From an uncultured Ruminococcus sp. (GTDB lineage Bacteria; Bacillota; Clostridia; Lachnospirales; Lachnospiraceae): a stretch of DNA of 64,000 bases. The stretch's first letter is position 1, and each line of letters begins with the position of its first letter. The translations under genes were made by a program, and so were the position numbers. This document shows, one piece after another, positions 25,074-33,412 of this stretch. Where the stretch lies: positions 122,939-186,938 of the forward strand of contig UQKK01000002.1 of NCBI GenBank assembly GCA_900541505.1, in the 5' to 3' direction. The notes beneath the pieces are model-generated. The model did no database searches, had not been told where the DNA came from, and saw only the letters and a list, made by a program, of their open reading frames with translations.

Positions 25074-28000
25074 TGTTTTCCTGTGGCAGACAAGTCTTTA
25101 ATTGTGAAAAGTCCGTCAACAGCTTCTTCACAACCTCCAAAATTTCCTCCTGCTTTTCCTGAGAGCTCCTGCCCTTCTTCTGATACAGGAAATAGGGAGG
25201 TTCCTCGTTTTTAAAGGCAAGGCTCCCTTTGTATGTCTGAAGGAGCGCCGGTATCTTTAAGGGGTCTATCTTTGCTTTCTCATACATCGTAAGCTTTAAT
25301 TCCATCCCTTTTTGCTCCACGGAGGTGATATAACAGGAGTGCGCCATGGCTTTTAAGCCTGCGATGTGTAAGAGCTGCTGCACTCGTTTGGGGATATCTC
25401 CGAAACGGTCGATGAGTTCCTCCGTCATGTCGTCTAACTCCTCCTCATTCTCAATCCCGGCGATGCGTTTATACACATCCAGTTTCTGATACTCGTTCTG
25501 GATGTAAGATTTGGGGATATAGGCATCCACATTCAAATCCATAGTGGTGGTAAAACTCCCTTCCTCTGTCTCGCCTTTTAGCTGGCGGACAGCCTCTCCC
25601 AGCATTTTGCAGTACAAGTCATACCCCACTGCCGCCATGTGCCCGTGCTGGGCTTCCCCCAGAAGGTTTCCCGCCCCGCGTATCTCCAAATCCCGCATGG
25701 CAATCTTAAAGCCAGAGCCCAAATCTGTAAATTCCCGGATGGCGGCAAGACGTTTCTCCGCCACTTCTTTTAACAGTTTATCCCTGCGGTATAGAAGAAA
25801 GGCGTACGCCATGCGGCTGGAGCGTCCCACACGTCCCCGAAGCTGGTATAGCTGGGAAAGTCCCAGGCGGTCGGCATCGTGGATAATCATGGTGTTGGCA
25901 TTGGCGATGTCAAGCCCGGTCTCGATGATGGTGGTACAGACAAGGACATCTATGTCCCCGTTGATGAAATCGTACATGATATTCTCAAGCTGTCTCTCAT
26001 TCATCTGCCCGTGGGCGAAGGAAACATTCGCCTCCGGCACCAGTTTCTGCACTCTGCCGGCAACATCCGCGATATCCGTGACCCGGTTATACACATAGTA
26101 AACCTGTCCATCCCTTGACAGTTCCCTCTCGATTGCCTCCCGCACCATCTCATCGTTGTACTCCATCACATAAGTCTGGATGGGCATCCTATCCATGGGC
26201 GCCTCCTCCAGCACACTCATGTCCCGGATGCCGATGAGACTCATGTGCAGGGTGCGGGGAATGGGCGTCGCCGTCAGGGTCAGCACGTCTACGTTTTCCT
26301 TCAGCTTTTTAATCTTTTCCTTGTGGGTCACCCCGAAACGCTGCTCTTCATCAATGATAAGCAGCCCCAGATTTTTATACTGCACGTCCTTTGACAGCAC
26401 CCGGTGGGTGCCGATGACGATATCCACCAGTCCCTTTTTTAAATCCGCCACCGTTTTCTTCTGCTGGGTGGTGGTGCGGAACCGGCAGAGCAGGTCCACC
26501 CTCACCGGGAAATCCTTCATCCTCTGGATAAAAGTATTGTAATGCTGCTGTGCCAGAATGGTGGTGGGGACAAGATAGACCACCTGCCGTCCCTCCTGCA
26601 CCGCCTTAAATGCCGCGCGGATGGCAATCTCCGTCTTTCCGTAGCCCACATCCCCGCAGATGAGACGGTCCATGATTTTCTTGCTCTCCATATCCCGCTT
26701 CGTATCCTCGATGGCGTGAATCTGGTCCTCCGTCTCCTCAAAGGGGAACATCTCCTCAAATTCCTTCTGCCACACCGTGTCCGGCTCATAGGCGTATCCT
26801 TCCGCATCCTGCCGTTTGGCATAGAGCTCCACCAGGTCTTTCGCCACCTCCTGGACAGCCCCTTTGACCTGCCGTTTTGTCTTCGTCCACTGGGAGGTTC
26901 CCAGTTTATTGAGCTTCGGCTTTTTGGCATCCGCATTGGCATATTTCTGTATGAGGTCCAACTGGGTCGCCAGGATATATAAGGTCCCGCCGTCAGCATA
27001 GGAAATCTTCATATAGTCCTTGGTCACTTTGTCCACTTCAATCTTCTCAATCCCCTGGTAGATGCCAAGGCCGTGATTCTCATGAACCACGTAATCTCCC
27101 ACCTTCAGTTCGGAAAAGTCCTGGATGCGCTGTCCGTCGTAAGCGCGGCGTTTCCTTTTTTTCTTCTTTTTTCCGAAGATATCTGTCTCGGAGATGACCA
27201 TGAACTTCAGCATAGGGTACTCATATCCTTCGGTCACGTGCCCGTATGCCACCAGAATCTCCCCCGGACTGACCTCTCTTTCCATATCCTCGCTGTAAAA
27301 ACTGCTTAAGTCATAGTCCCGCAAATCCTCCGCCAGACGCTTTGCCCTTGTCCTGGAGCCGGACAGGAGCACCACCCGGTACCCGGAACGCTTCAGTCTC
27401 TTTAAATCCCTTGTCAGAAGTTCAAAGCTGTTATTGTAGGGATTTACGCCTTTTGCCTGAAAACTGTAGAGCGCGCGCACCTTAAAAGATCCGCATTTGG
27501 TCTCCAGCATGGTGAGCGCCACCCCGTAACGCACGTTGAGCCGCTCCGCAATCTTTTTGATGGGATAGATGTTAAGAAGGCTCTGTTCTCCCACTGTCAC
27601 ACCTGCGGATTCCCGGTTCTCCATACTCTCATTGTATTCCTCTTCCACCTCCTTCGCGCGCTCATACAGGCGCTGAGGTTCATCCAGGAAGAAGATGCTC
27701 TCCTCCCTGGGGAAATAATCGAGAAAAGAAACCGTGTCCTCCTTCGCACTGCCCTCCCTCGCCGGGTAGATGGTAATCTCATCTAAATTCTCCACCGAGC
27801 GCTGGCTCTCCACGTCAAAGGTACGGATGGAGTCAATCTCGTCCCCCCACAGCTCAATGCGAACAGGCATCTCCTCGGTCAGCGGGTATACATCCAGGAT
27901 ACCGCCCCGTACCGCAAACTGCCCCGGACTGTCAATCTGCTCCTCCCGGCTGTATCCCAGGTCTGACAGCGCCCCCTGCAGCTTCGTGAAATCCACCGTA

Positions 28001-28437
28001 TCTGTTCCCAGAATACGAATCCTGCGCTCTTTTATCTCATCCGGCGACGGCAGACCGTCCAAAAACGCATCAATGGTGGTGATGACCGTGAGCGTCTCCT
28101 TCTCCTCTTTCTCCGCCACGGCCCGGATAACCTCCATCCGCCTGCTCACCAGAAAGCTGCCCTTTACGTCCGCCTGGTAAAAGAGCAGGTCTTTTGCCGG
28201 ATACAGATAGACATTCTCCTCCAGGAAACGGTATTCCTCGTACGCCTGCTTTGCCTTTTCCTCACTCGAAAAAACGACGATTCTGTAATCAAAGCCGTCG
28301 CCCAGCGCATACATGAGGTGGGTCTTCTGTGAATTGACACAGCCCGCTATCTGTATGAAACCTGTTTCTTTTTTCCGCTTGAGAACGATTTCCTGATAAT
28401 CCGCAAGTTCTTTGAGCGGTGCTAAAAATGCCTGCAT
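25066..28437 (-). CDS. mfd: transcription-repair coupling factor
   Basis: 1123 residues. It releases RNA polymerase stalled at DNA damage and recruits UvrA. Order of parts: UvrB-like N-terminal domain (about 1-350), the RNA-polymerase-interacting Tudor-like domain (near residue 485, DYVVHENHGLGIYQGIEK), then the translocase with Walker A GDVGYGKTE, the DEEQ box (LLIIDEEQRFG), TATPIPRTL and QLRGRVGRS, and the C-terminal TRCF domain. I chose the ATG at 28437 because it follows GGAAG and the pth stop by one base; a start at 28470 would lie within pth. Confidence 0.97.
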   Translation of the reverse strand: MQAFLAPLKELADYQEIVLKRKKETGFIQIAGCVNSQKTHLMYALGDGFDYRIVVFSSEEKAKQAYEEYRFLEENVYLYPAKDLLFYQADVKGSFLVSRRMEVIRAVAEKEEKETLTVITTIDAFLDGLPSPDEIKERRIRILGTDTVDFTKLQGALSDLGYSREEQIDSPGQFAVRGGILDVYPLTEEMPVRIELWGDEIDSIRTFDVESQRSVENLDEITIYPAREGSAKEDTVSFLDYFPREESIFFLDEPQRLYERAKEVEEEYNESMENRESAGVTVGEQSLLNIYPIKKIAERLNVRYGVALTMLETKCGSFKVRALYSFQAKGVNPYNNSFELLTRDLKRLKRSGYRVVLLSGSRTRAKRLAEDLRDYDLSSFYSEDMEREVSPGEILVAYGHVTEGYEYPMLKFMVISETDIFGKKKKKRKRRAYDGQRIQDFSELKVGDYVVHENHGLGIYQGIEKIEVDKVTKDYMKISYADGGTLYILATQLDLIQKYANADAKKPKLNKLGTSQWTKTKRQVKGAVQEVAKDLVELYAKRQDAEGYAYEPDTVWQKEFEEMFPFEETEDQIHAIEDTKRDMESKKIMDRLICGDVGYGKTEIAIRAAFKAVQEGRQVVYLVPTTILAQQHYNTFIQRMKDFPVRVDLLCRFRTTTQQKKTVADLKKGLVDIVIGTHRVLSKDVQYKNLGLLIIDEEQRFGVTHKEKIKKLKENVDVLTLTATPIPRTLHMSLIGIRDMSVLEEAPMDRMPIQTYVMEYNDEMVREAIERELSRDGQVYYVYNRVTDIADVAGRVQKLVPEANVSFAHGQMNERQLENIMYDFINGDIDVLVCTTIIETGLDIANANTMIIHDADRLGLSQLYQLRGRVGRSSRMAYAFLLYRRDKLLKEVAEKRLAAIREFTDLGSGFKIAMRDLEIRGAGNLLGEAQHGHMAAVGYDLYCKMLGEAVRQLKGETEEGSFTTTMDLNVDAYIPKSYIQNEYQKLDVYKRIAGIENEEELDDMTEELIDRFGDIPKRVQQLLHIAGLKAMAHSCYITSVEQKGMELKLTMYEKAKIDPLKIPALLQTYKGSLAFKNEEPPYFLYQKKGRSSQEKQEEILEVVKKLLTDFSQLKTCLPQENTV

Positions 28438-28438
28438 G

Positions 28439-29017
28439 TCACTCTTCCTTCTTTTTCCTGTTATACTCATTCATGGCGGCGTTTATCTCGCCGGATAAAA
28501 TCATCTCCGCCGCTGATACGGCATGGGCGTATCCATCATCCATCTTCTCCTGTTCTTCTTTCGAAAAATGTCCCAGCACAAAATCCGCCAGGTCATATTT
28601 GGGCGGCTTTTCCCCCACTCCCACTTTTATCCTCGGAAAAACAGAAGTCCCAAGGTGGGCGATGATATTTTTGATGCCATTGTGTCCTCCGGCGCTCCCC
28701 TTTGCCCTTATGCGAATCTGTCCGGGGTCTAAGCTGATATCGTCATAGATGATGAGAAGTTCGCTCTCCACATCCACTTTATAGTAGTCTGTCAGGCTCT
28801 TTATGCTCTCCCCGCTTAAATTCATATAAGTCTGGGGCTTTGCTAAGATGACCTTCTGTCCCGCAATCATCCCTTTTCCAATATATGCTCTGTGCTTCTT
28901 TGTATCCACCGCTATATTATATTTTTCCGCCAGGGCATCAAGTACGGCAAACCCCGCGTTGTGCCTCGTCCCTTCATATTCTTTTGTCGGATTTCCAAGT
29001 CCTGCGATAATAAACAT
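28439..29017 (-). CDS. pth: peptidyl-tRNA hydrolase
   Basis: 192 residues. It frees tRNA from dropped-off peptidyl-tRNA. Family motifs: GLGNPTKEYEGTRHNAGF with catalytic His19 and substrate Asn20, LAKPQTYMNLSGES, and GGHNGIKNIIAHLGT. It comes before mfd with one base between the genes, a common pth-mfd coupling in Firmicutes. The C-terminus is unusually basic (NRKKKEE). Confidence 0.97.
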   Translation of the reverse strand: MFIIAGLGNPTKEYEGTRHNAGFAVLDALAEKYNIAVDTKKHRAYIGKGMIAGQKVILAKPQTYMNLSGESIKSLTDYYKVDVESELLIIYDDISLDPGQIRIRAKGSAGGHNGIKNIIAHLGTSVFPRIKVGVGEKPPKYDLADFVLGHFSKEEQEKMDDGYAHAVSAAEMILSGEINAAMNEYNRKKKEE

Positions 29018-29047
29018 GTTTTCTCACCTCTTATTTTTACGGATACC

Positions 29048-29076
29048 ATTTTACAGGATGGCAGATGGTTTGTCAC
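29048..29076 (-). promoter_or_regulatory. pth-mfd promoter
   Basis: GTGACA (29076-29071), a 17-bp spacer and TAAAAT (29053-29048), about 30 bp before the pth start. Confidence 0.6.
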
Positions 29077-29086
29077 GCGCAGATGC

Positions 29087-29115
29087 GAATATTTTTTCAT
29101 TCTGTGTCATACACT
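29087..29115 (+). promoter_or_regulatory. sigma-E-type sporulation promoter
   Basis: GAATATT (29087-29093), a 14-bp spacer and CATACACT (29108-29115) match the Bacillus sigma-E consensus KMATATT-N14-CATACAMT at every specified base. It faces the FMN-binding-like gene, whose start is 29 bases after the -10. Confidence 0.8.
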
Positions 29116-29143
29116 TATAAAAAATGCATTGGGAGGTTACTCT

Positions 29144-29575
29144 ATGGGTTCCAGAACAAAAATCGTCGTCCTGCATATGAAAGAAATCATCTATACCGCT
29201 GTCTTCGCAGCGCTCGCTATCCTTCTCATCATCCTTCTCGTTGTCATGTTTAAGCCCGGGGGAGATGAAAAACGTGCGGATACGAAAAAATATACTCCGG
29301 GTATTTACACTTCTTCCCTGACACTCAACAATACCAACCTGGAGGTGGAGGTATCCGTAGATGAATCCCGAATCAACTCCATCCGGTTCTCCAATCTGGA
29401 TGAAGCGATGGCAACGATGTTTCCCCTCATCCAGCCCGCCATAGAAGATATTGCGGAACAAATCTATGAGACACAGTCCCTGGAAGATGTCACGCTGTCC
29501 TCGGACACCCCTTACACCTCACAGGTCATTTTAGACGCCATAACAGAAGCCATTGAAAAAGCCGCAGTCCAATAA
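29144..29575 (+). CDS. membrane-anchored FMN-binding-domain-like protein, probably sporulation-expressed
   Basis: 143 residues. One membrane helix (about 13-36) is followed by a small domain resembling the FMN_bind fold: GIYTSSLTLNNTNLEVEVSVDESRINSIRFSN, and near the end SSDTPYTSQVILDAI, in the place of the S/T-GAT-x-S/T flavin attachment motif. The motif is altered, so covalent FMN is doubtful. The ATG at 29144 follows GGGAGG by seven bases. The perfect sigma-E-type promoter predicts expression in the mother cell. I know no named sporulation protein that it matches. Confidence 0.75.
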   Translation: MGSRTKIVVLHMKEIIYTAVFAALAILLIILLVVMFKPGGDEKRADTKKYTPGIYTSSLTLNNTNLEVEVSVDESRINSIRFSNLDEAMATMFPLIQPAIEDIAEQIYETQSLEDVTLSSDTPYTSQVILDAITEAIEKAAVQ

Positions 29576-29585
29576 GCTGCGGCTT
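29555..29585. terminator. convergent terminator overlapping the stop codon
   Basis: AAGCCGCAG (29559-29567) pairs perfectly with CTGCGGCTT (29577-29585). The loop contains the TAA stop of the plus-strand gene. On the minus strand five U follow, serving the small acidic gene. Confidence 0.8.
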
Positions 29586-29593
29586 CTCTGCAC

Positions 29594-29857
29594 TTACCCT
29601 TCCACAATCAGGTATCTTCCGCCGGGGAGCGCGAACACTTCCGACGCTTCCTCCAGCTCTTCCGGGGTCATCTCTTCTACATCTGCCCCGCTCTCCTCAA
29701 AATATTCCCTTACTTCCTGAAGCGACTCTACGACCACTGCCATGCAGTCCTCTAAGAATGCCTCAGCTTCCTCCAGTGTCTCCGCGACTGGCTCATCAAA
29801 CAACTGCGACTGATTTTTCAGGAAAGTGAGTAAACATTCCTCATCATACTCATTCAT
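29594..29857 (-). CDS. small acidic protein of unknown function
   Basis: 87 residues, about a third of them Glu or Asp (EETLEEAEAFLEDCM, EEMTPEELEEASEVF), probably a helical cytoplasmic protein ending GGRYLIVEG. I do not recognise a family. Its ATG lies inside the 3' end of the HAD phosphatase gene (8-bp overlap), so it is translated in coupling with it. A good reading frame, ribosome site and following terminator support it as a real gene. Confidence 0.75.
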   Translation of the reverse strand: MNEYDEECLLTFLKNQSQLFDEPVAETLEEAEAFLEDCMAVVVESLQEVREYFEESGADVEEMTPEELEEASEVFALPGGRYLIVEG

Positions 29858-30539
29858 TCCCGCTTCCCTCCTTATCCTTTATCAGTTTCATGATTTCCTC
29901 AGGGGAACTGACAATGCAGGGCGCTCCTGCCTCTATGAGCCCCTCCCGTCCTCTGAATCCCCAGGTCACACCCACCGTCAGCATGTTCGCCGCCCTTCCT
30001 GTGGCGACATCCACCTCTGAGTCTCCGATGTATACCGATTCACTCTCCGAAGCTCCAAGCCGGCGGGCGACTGCGAGCGCAGCAGCAGGGTCGGGCTTTC
30101 TCGGCACATCGTCTCTCTGTCCCTGGATACTGTCAAACAGTTCTTTTCCGAACACAGACTCCACAACCTTCACTGCCTGGGCATCCGGTTTGTTTGAAAG
30201 GACAGCCAGCTTTCTGCCCTGACGCTTTAATTCCTGAAGGAGTCTTTCTATCCCCTCGTAAGGTATTACATGATATGTGCAGTTTTCGTCAAATATGCGG
30301 GCATACCTCTCCATCGCTTCCGCAAGGCGGCTTGCTTCACAATCTCCGCCTTCTTTCAGCGCCTTCTCCATCAGTACCTTCGCTCCGTTTCCCACGAACA
30401 TCCTGCACTGCTCTCTTGTAATCGGAGGCAGTTCCATCTCCTCCAACGTCGCGTTGACCGAAAACACCAGGGAATCCAGCGTATCTGTCAGAGTCCCGTC
30501 CAGGTCAAAAATACAAGCCTTGTACATCTTATTTCCCAT
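29850..30539 (-). CDS. HAD-family phosphatase (phosphoglycolate phosphatase-like)
   Basis: 229 residues. Motif I FDLDGTLTDTL with nucleophile Asp, motif II VLSNKPDA, a lysine in VPRKPDPAA and motif III YIGDSEVDVATGRAANM are complete, with a helical cap of the phosphoglycolate phosphatase/PpaX type. The substrate cannot be assigned. The ATG at 30539 follows AGGAAGG; a second ATG four codons later is the alternative. A start at 30608 would lie upstream of the promoter's RNA start. Overlaps the small acidic gene. Confidence 0.9.
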   Translation of the reverse strand: MGNKMYKACIFDLDGTLTDTLDSLVFSVNATLEEMELPPITREQCRMFVGNGAKVLMEKALKEGGDCEASRLAEAMERYARIFDENCTYHVIPYEGIERLLQELKRQGRKLAVLSNKPDAQAVKVVESVFGKELFDSIQGQRDDVPRKPDPAAALAVARRLGASESESVYIGDSEVDVATGRAANMLTVGVTWGFRGREGLIEAGAPCIVSSPEEIMKLIKDKEGSGNE

Positions 30540-30579
30540 ACCCTTCCTTTTCCTGTGCTGACACCACAGTTCTACAGAT

Positions 30580-30608
30580 ATCATAGTATGAAGTACCGGA
30601 AATTTCAA
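30580..30608 (-). promoter_or_regulatory. promoter of the HAD phosphatase gene
   Basis: TTGAAA (30608-30603), a 17-bp spacer and TATGAT (30585-30580), about 40 bp before the start codon. Confidence 0.65.
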
Positions 30609-30724
30609 CCAGGAATCTTACTGTCCGCGTTATTTTTTTACATTTTAATTCCTGCCATATACAATACCGGCGCAATGCAGCCGGATGATATCGTCCGAAA
30701 CGCATTGCCCCTCGTACGGAGGCT

Positions 30725-31507
30725 CTACTCCCCCAGCAGATACTGGCGCATAATTTTCAGCGCGTTTTTTTCCAGACGGCTGACCTGTGCCTGGGAAATC
30801 CGAATCTCCTGCGCCACCTCCATCTGGGTCTTTCCCTCGAAGAAACGCAAGGTGATGATGTAGCGCTCCCGCTCATTTAAGCGCTCCATCGCCGCCTCTA
30901 AGGAGAGCTCCTCTATCCAGTTCTCCTCCTTGTTCTTCTTGTCGCTGACCTGGTCCATCACATAGAGAGTGTCCCCTCCATCGCTGTACACCGGCTCCTG
31001 CAGGCTCATGGGCATCTGGATGGCGTCCAGGGCGAACACGATGTCCTCCTTGGAGATGCCGATTTCCTCCGCAATCTCCTGCACGGTCGGCTCTTTTAAA
31101 TACTTCTTGATGTAGCCTTCCTTGGCGTAAATCGCCTTGTACGCCGTATCCCGGAGAGAACGGCTCACCCGGATGGAATTGTTGTCCCGAAGATAGCGGC
31201 GAATCTCCCCGATAATCATAGGCACCGCGTAGGTGGAAAACTTCACCATCCTCGCCGGGTCAAAGTGGTCCACCGCCTTCATAAGCCCCACACAGCCAAT
31301 CTGAAAAAGGTCGTCCGCATTCTCATTGCTCGCCGCGAACCTTTTAATGACACTTAAGACTAATCGCAAATTTCCCTTGATATATTCCTCTCTCGCCTGC
31401 TCGTCCCCCTCCTGAATCCGGGCGAAGAGCGCCTCTTTCTCCTCCTCTTTCAGAAGCGGCAGCTTCGCCGTATTCACTCCGCATAACTCCACCTTGTTTA
31501 ACGCCAT
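30725..31507 (-). CDS. sigG: sporulation sigma factor G
   Basis: 260 residues. Late forespore sigma factor. Region 2 (NLRLVLSVIKRFAASNENADDLFQIGCVGLMKAVDHFD) and regions 3 and 4 (RFFEGKTQMEVAQEIRISQAQVSRLEKNAL) are complete. The N-terminal NKVELCGVNTAKLPLL is a hallmark of sigma G and separates it from sigma F. The ATG at 31507 has AGGAGG upstream (10-base spacing); a start at 31531 precedes that site. It follows the metallo-hydrolase gene by 106 bp. No clear sigma-F or sigma-G promoter could be found by eye. Confidence 0.96.
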   Translation of the reverse strand: MALNKVELCGVNTAKLPLLKEEEKEALFARIQEGDEQAREEYIKGNLRLVLSVIKRFAASNENADDLFQIGCVGLMKAVDHFDPARMVKFSTYAVPMIIGEIRRYLRDNNSIRVSRSLRDTAYKAIYAKEGYIKKYLKEPTVQEIAEEIGISKEDIVFALDAIQMPMSLQEPVYSDGGDTLYVMDQVSDKKNKEENWIEELSLEAAMERLNERERYIITLRFFEGKTQMEVAQEIRISQAQVSRLEKNALKIMRQYLLGE

Positions 31508-31613
31508 GTCAAAGAATCCTCCTAGAAACATTTTCTAACTAGAATGATTCTCACTGTCGTCTCAAGATATGCGAAGATGAGGAAAATTTAATAAACTTTT
31601 AGCCCTTGACAGA

Positions 31614-33218
31614 TTATTCTTCCCATTTCTCCGCCAGATTGCGTATCTGGCTCTCGAACTTTGCCTTGTCCTTGTTGGAGAGACCTTCTTTCCTGGAAAT
31701 AACCTCCAAAAGATAGCGTCCCGCCTCCAGAAGCCGTTCATAAGCGGAATCGGCGCGTTTCTGTGCCGCCTTTTTCGCCTTCACCGGAATCCGCACGCCC
31801 TCATCCACAATCTCGTTTGTCAACAGGTCCGCCTGTCCGTTCGGGAACGGCGCCCAGGCTTCCATGTGCAGCTCGTCTTTTATGGTCTGCGCGAACTCCT
31901 CGGTCACCTCATCCTCCCCGTGGACGACGAACACTCTCTCAACAGGACCTCGAAATCCCTTCAGCCAGGCGAGCAGTCCGTTCTTGTCCGCGTGCCCGCT
32001 GACCCCGTGGAGACTCTCGATGCGCGCGTGCACCTCGATGGGCTCCCCGAAGAGCCGGACATTTTTCTCCCCCTCTAAAAGGCGGCGCCCCAGTGTACCA
32101 TTTGCCTGATATCCCACAAACAGGATGGTACATTCCTCGCGCCACAGGTTGTGTTTCAGGTGATGCCGAATCCTGCCTGCATCGCACATGCCGGAGGCGG
32201 AGATGATAACCTTCGGCTTCTCGATGAAGTTAATCATCTTAGAATCATCGCTCGTGGTGGAAACCTTCAGTCCCGGAAAGACAAGCGGATTGACCCCCGC
32301 ATTGACCAGTTCCATTGCCTCGGTATCAAAGCAGTCCCTCATATTCTTTGTAAAGACCTTTGTCGCCTCGATTGCCAGCGGGCTGTCTAAGTACACCTCA
32401 AAATCCGGATATTCGCTCAAAAGATTTTTCTCCTTAATCTCCCGGATAAAATAAAGCATCTCCTGGGTCCTGCCCACAGCGAAAGAAGGGATGACCACAT
32501 TGCCTCCCCTGTCAAAAGTCTCCTTTAACACGCGGGTGAAATCCCCCACATAGTCAATCTCTTCTGTCGTGTGAAGCCGGTTTCCGTAGGTGGACTCCAC
32601 CACCACGTAGTCCGCGGAATCCGTGTAGGTCGGGTCCTTGATGATGGGCTGGTTGATATTTCCCACATCCCCGGAAAAGACAATCTTCTTTGTCACATTC
32701 CCCTCGGTCGCCCACACTTCAATACTGGCGGAGCCCAGAAGATGCCCCACATCGGTGAAACGAACCTGTATTCCCTCGCAGATGGTGATGCGCTCCCCAT
32801 ACTGGCAGGGCACAAAGAGCTCAATGGCATCCAGCGCATCCTGCATACAGTAGATAGGTTCGTACACCGGAGCCCCGGAACGTTTTCCTTTGCGGTTCCT
32901 CCACTCTGCCTCAAACTCCTGGATGTGCGCACTGTCTCTGAGCATAATATTGCACAAATCCGCTGTGGCAAATGTGGCAAAGATGTGTCCCTTAAATCCA
33001 TCCTTCACAAGCTTTGGCAGCATGCCGGAGTGGTCGATGTGCGCGTGAGTCAGAAATACGTAGTCAATACTCGCCGCCGAGACAGGAAGACCCGGATTCT
33101 CATACAGGTCGGGTCCCTGCTCCATCCCGCAGTCAATCAAAATCCGTTTTCCCGCCGCTTCCAGAAAATGGCAGCTTCCGGTCACTTCATGGGCTGCTCC
33201 GATAAAGTTCAGTTTCAT
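31614..33218 (-). CDS. beta-CASP metallo-beta-lactamase RNase-like protein
   Basis: 534 residues resembling bacterial CPSF-type RNA-processing hydrolases. Metal site HAHIDHSG (His58, His60, Asp62, His63), later DVGHLLGSASIEV and FSGDVG. The beta-CASP part includes IIPSFAVGRTQE-like VVIPSFAVGRTQEML and ASGMCDAGRIRHHLKHNL, and the final HGVSGHADKNGLLAWL and FVVHGE belong to the RNA-specificity (RMMBL) motif. Start 33218 has a weak GGTTGGTG. It is placed between sigE and sigG, where spore-forming relatives often have no gene. Nuclease activity is inference from family. Confidence 0.9.
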   Translation of the reverse strand: MKLNFIGAAHEVTGSCHFLEAAGKRILIDCGMEQGPDLYENPGLPVSAASIDYVFLTHAHIDHSGMLPKLVKDGFKGHIFATFATADLCNIMLRDSAHIQEFEAEWRNRKGKRSGAPVYEPIYCMQDALDAIELFVPCQYGERITICEGIQVRFTDVGHLLGSASIEVWATEGNVTKKIVFSGDVGNINQPIIKDPTYTDSADYVVVESTYGNRLHTTEEIDYVGDFTRVLKETFDRGGNVVIPSFAVGRTQEMLYFIREIKEKNLLSEYPDFEVYLDSPLAIEATKVFTKNMRDCFDTEAMELVNAGVNPLVFPGLKVSTTSDDSKMINFIEKPKVIISASGMCDAGRIRHHLKHNLWREECTILFVGYQANGTLGRRLLEGEKNVRLFGEPIEVHARIESLHGVSGHADKNGLLAWLKGFRGPVERVFVVHGEDEVTEEFAQTIKDELHMEAWAPFPNGQADLLTNEIVDEGVRIPVKAKKAAQKRADSAYERLLEAGRYLLEVISRKEGLSNKDKAKFESQIRNLAEKWEE

Positions 33219-33305
33219 ATGCTTCACCAACCCTTTTTCTTTTATTGTACCACGTTTGAGACATATACACACCCTTTTTTCTTACCCCTTAGGAGCATAC
33301 TTCCG

Positions 33306-33409
33306 CCCCGGAAGGCGCGCTTGTCTCTATCCTGCAGTCTGCTCATCTTCCCTACCGTGCGCGCGTGTCTGTGCTCTGTGATGTGCTCTTCTTCCCCGGC
33401 GGGCGCGCT
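33306..33409. repeat. imperfect 16-bp direct repeat between sigE and the metallo-hydrolase
   Basis: CCCCGGAAGGCGCGCT (33306-33321) and CCCCGGCGGGCGCGCT (33394-33409) share 14 of 16 bases, 88 bp apart, framing a GC-rich non-coding stretch. A weak TACAAT (near 33245) may be the -10 of the next gene. No protein signal is seen. Confidence 0.4.
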
Positions 33410-33412
33410 GTT

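Noticed and set aside
24955..25080. CRISPR-like array of palindromes after mfd
   Set aside because: The hairpins have different sequences and no spacers; it is a single folded element.
31564..31596. sigma-F/G-type promoter before sigG (GTTTA and CATATCTT)
   Set aside because: Spacing of 20 bp is wrong for these sigma factors and neither element matches well.
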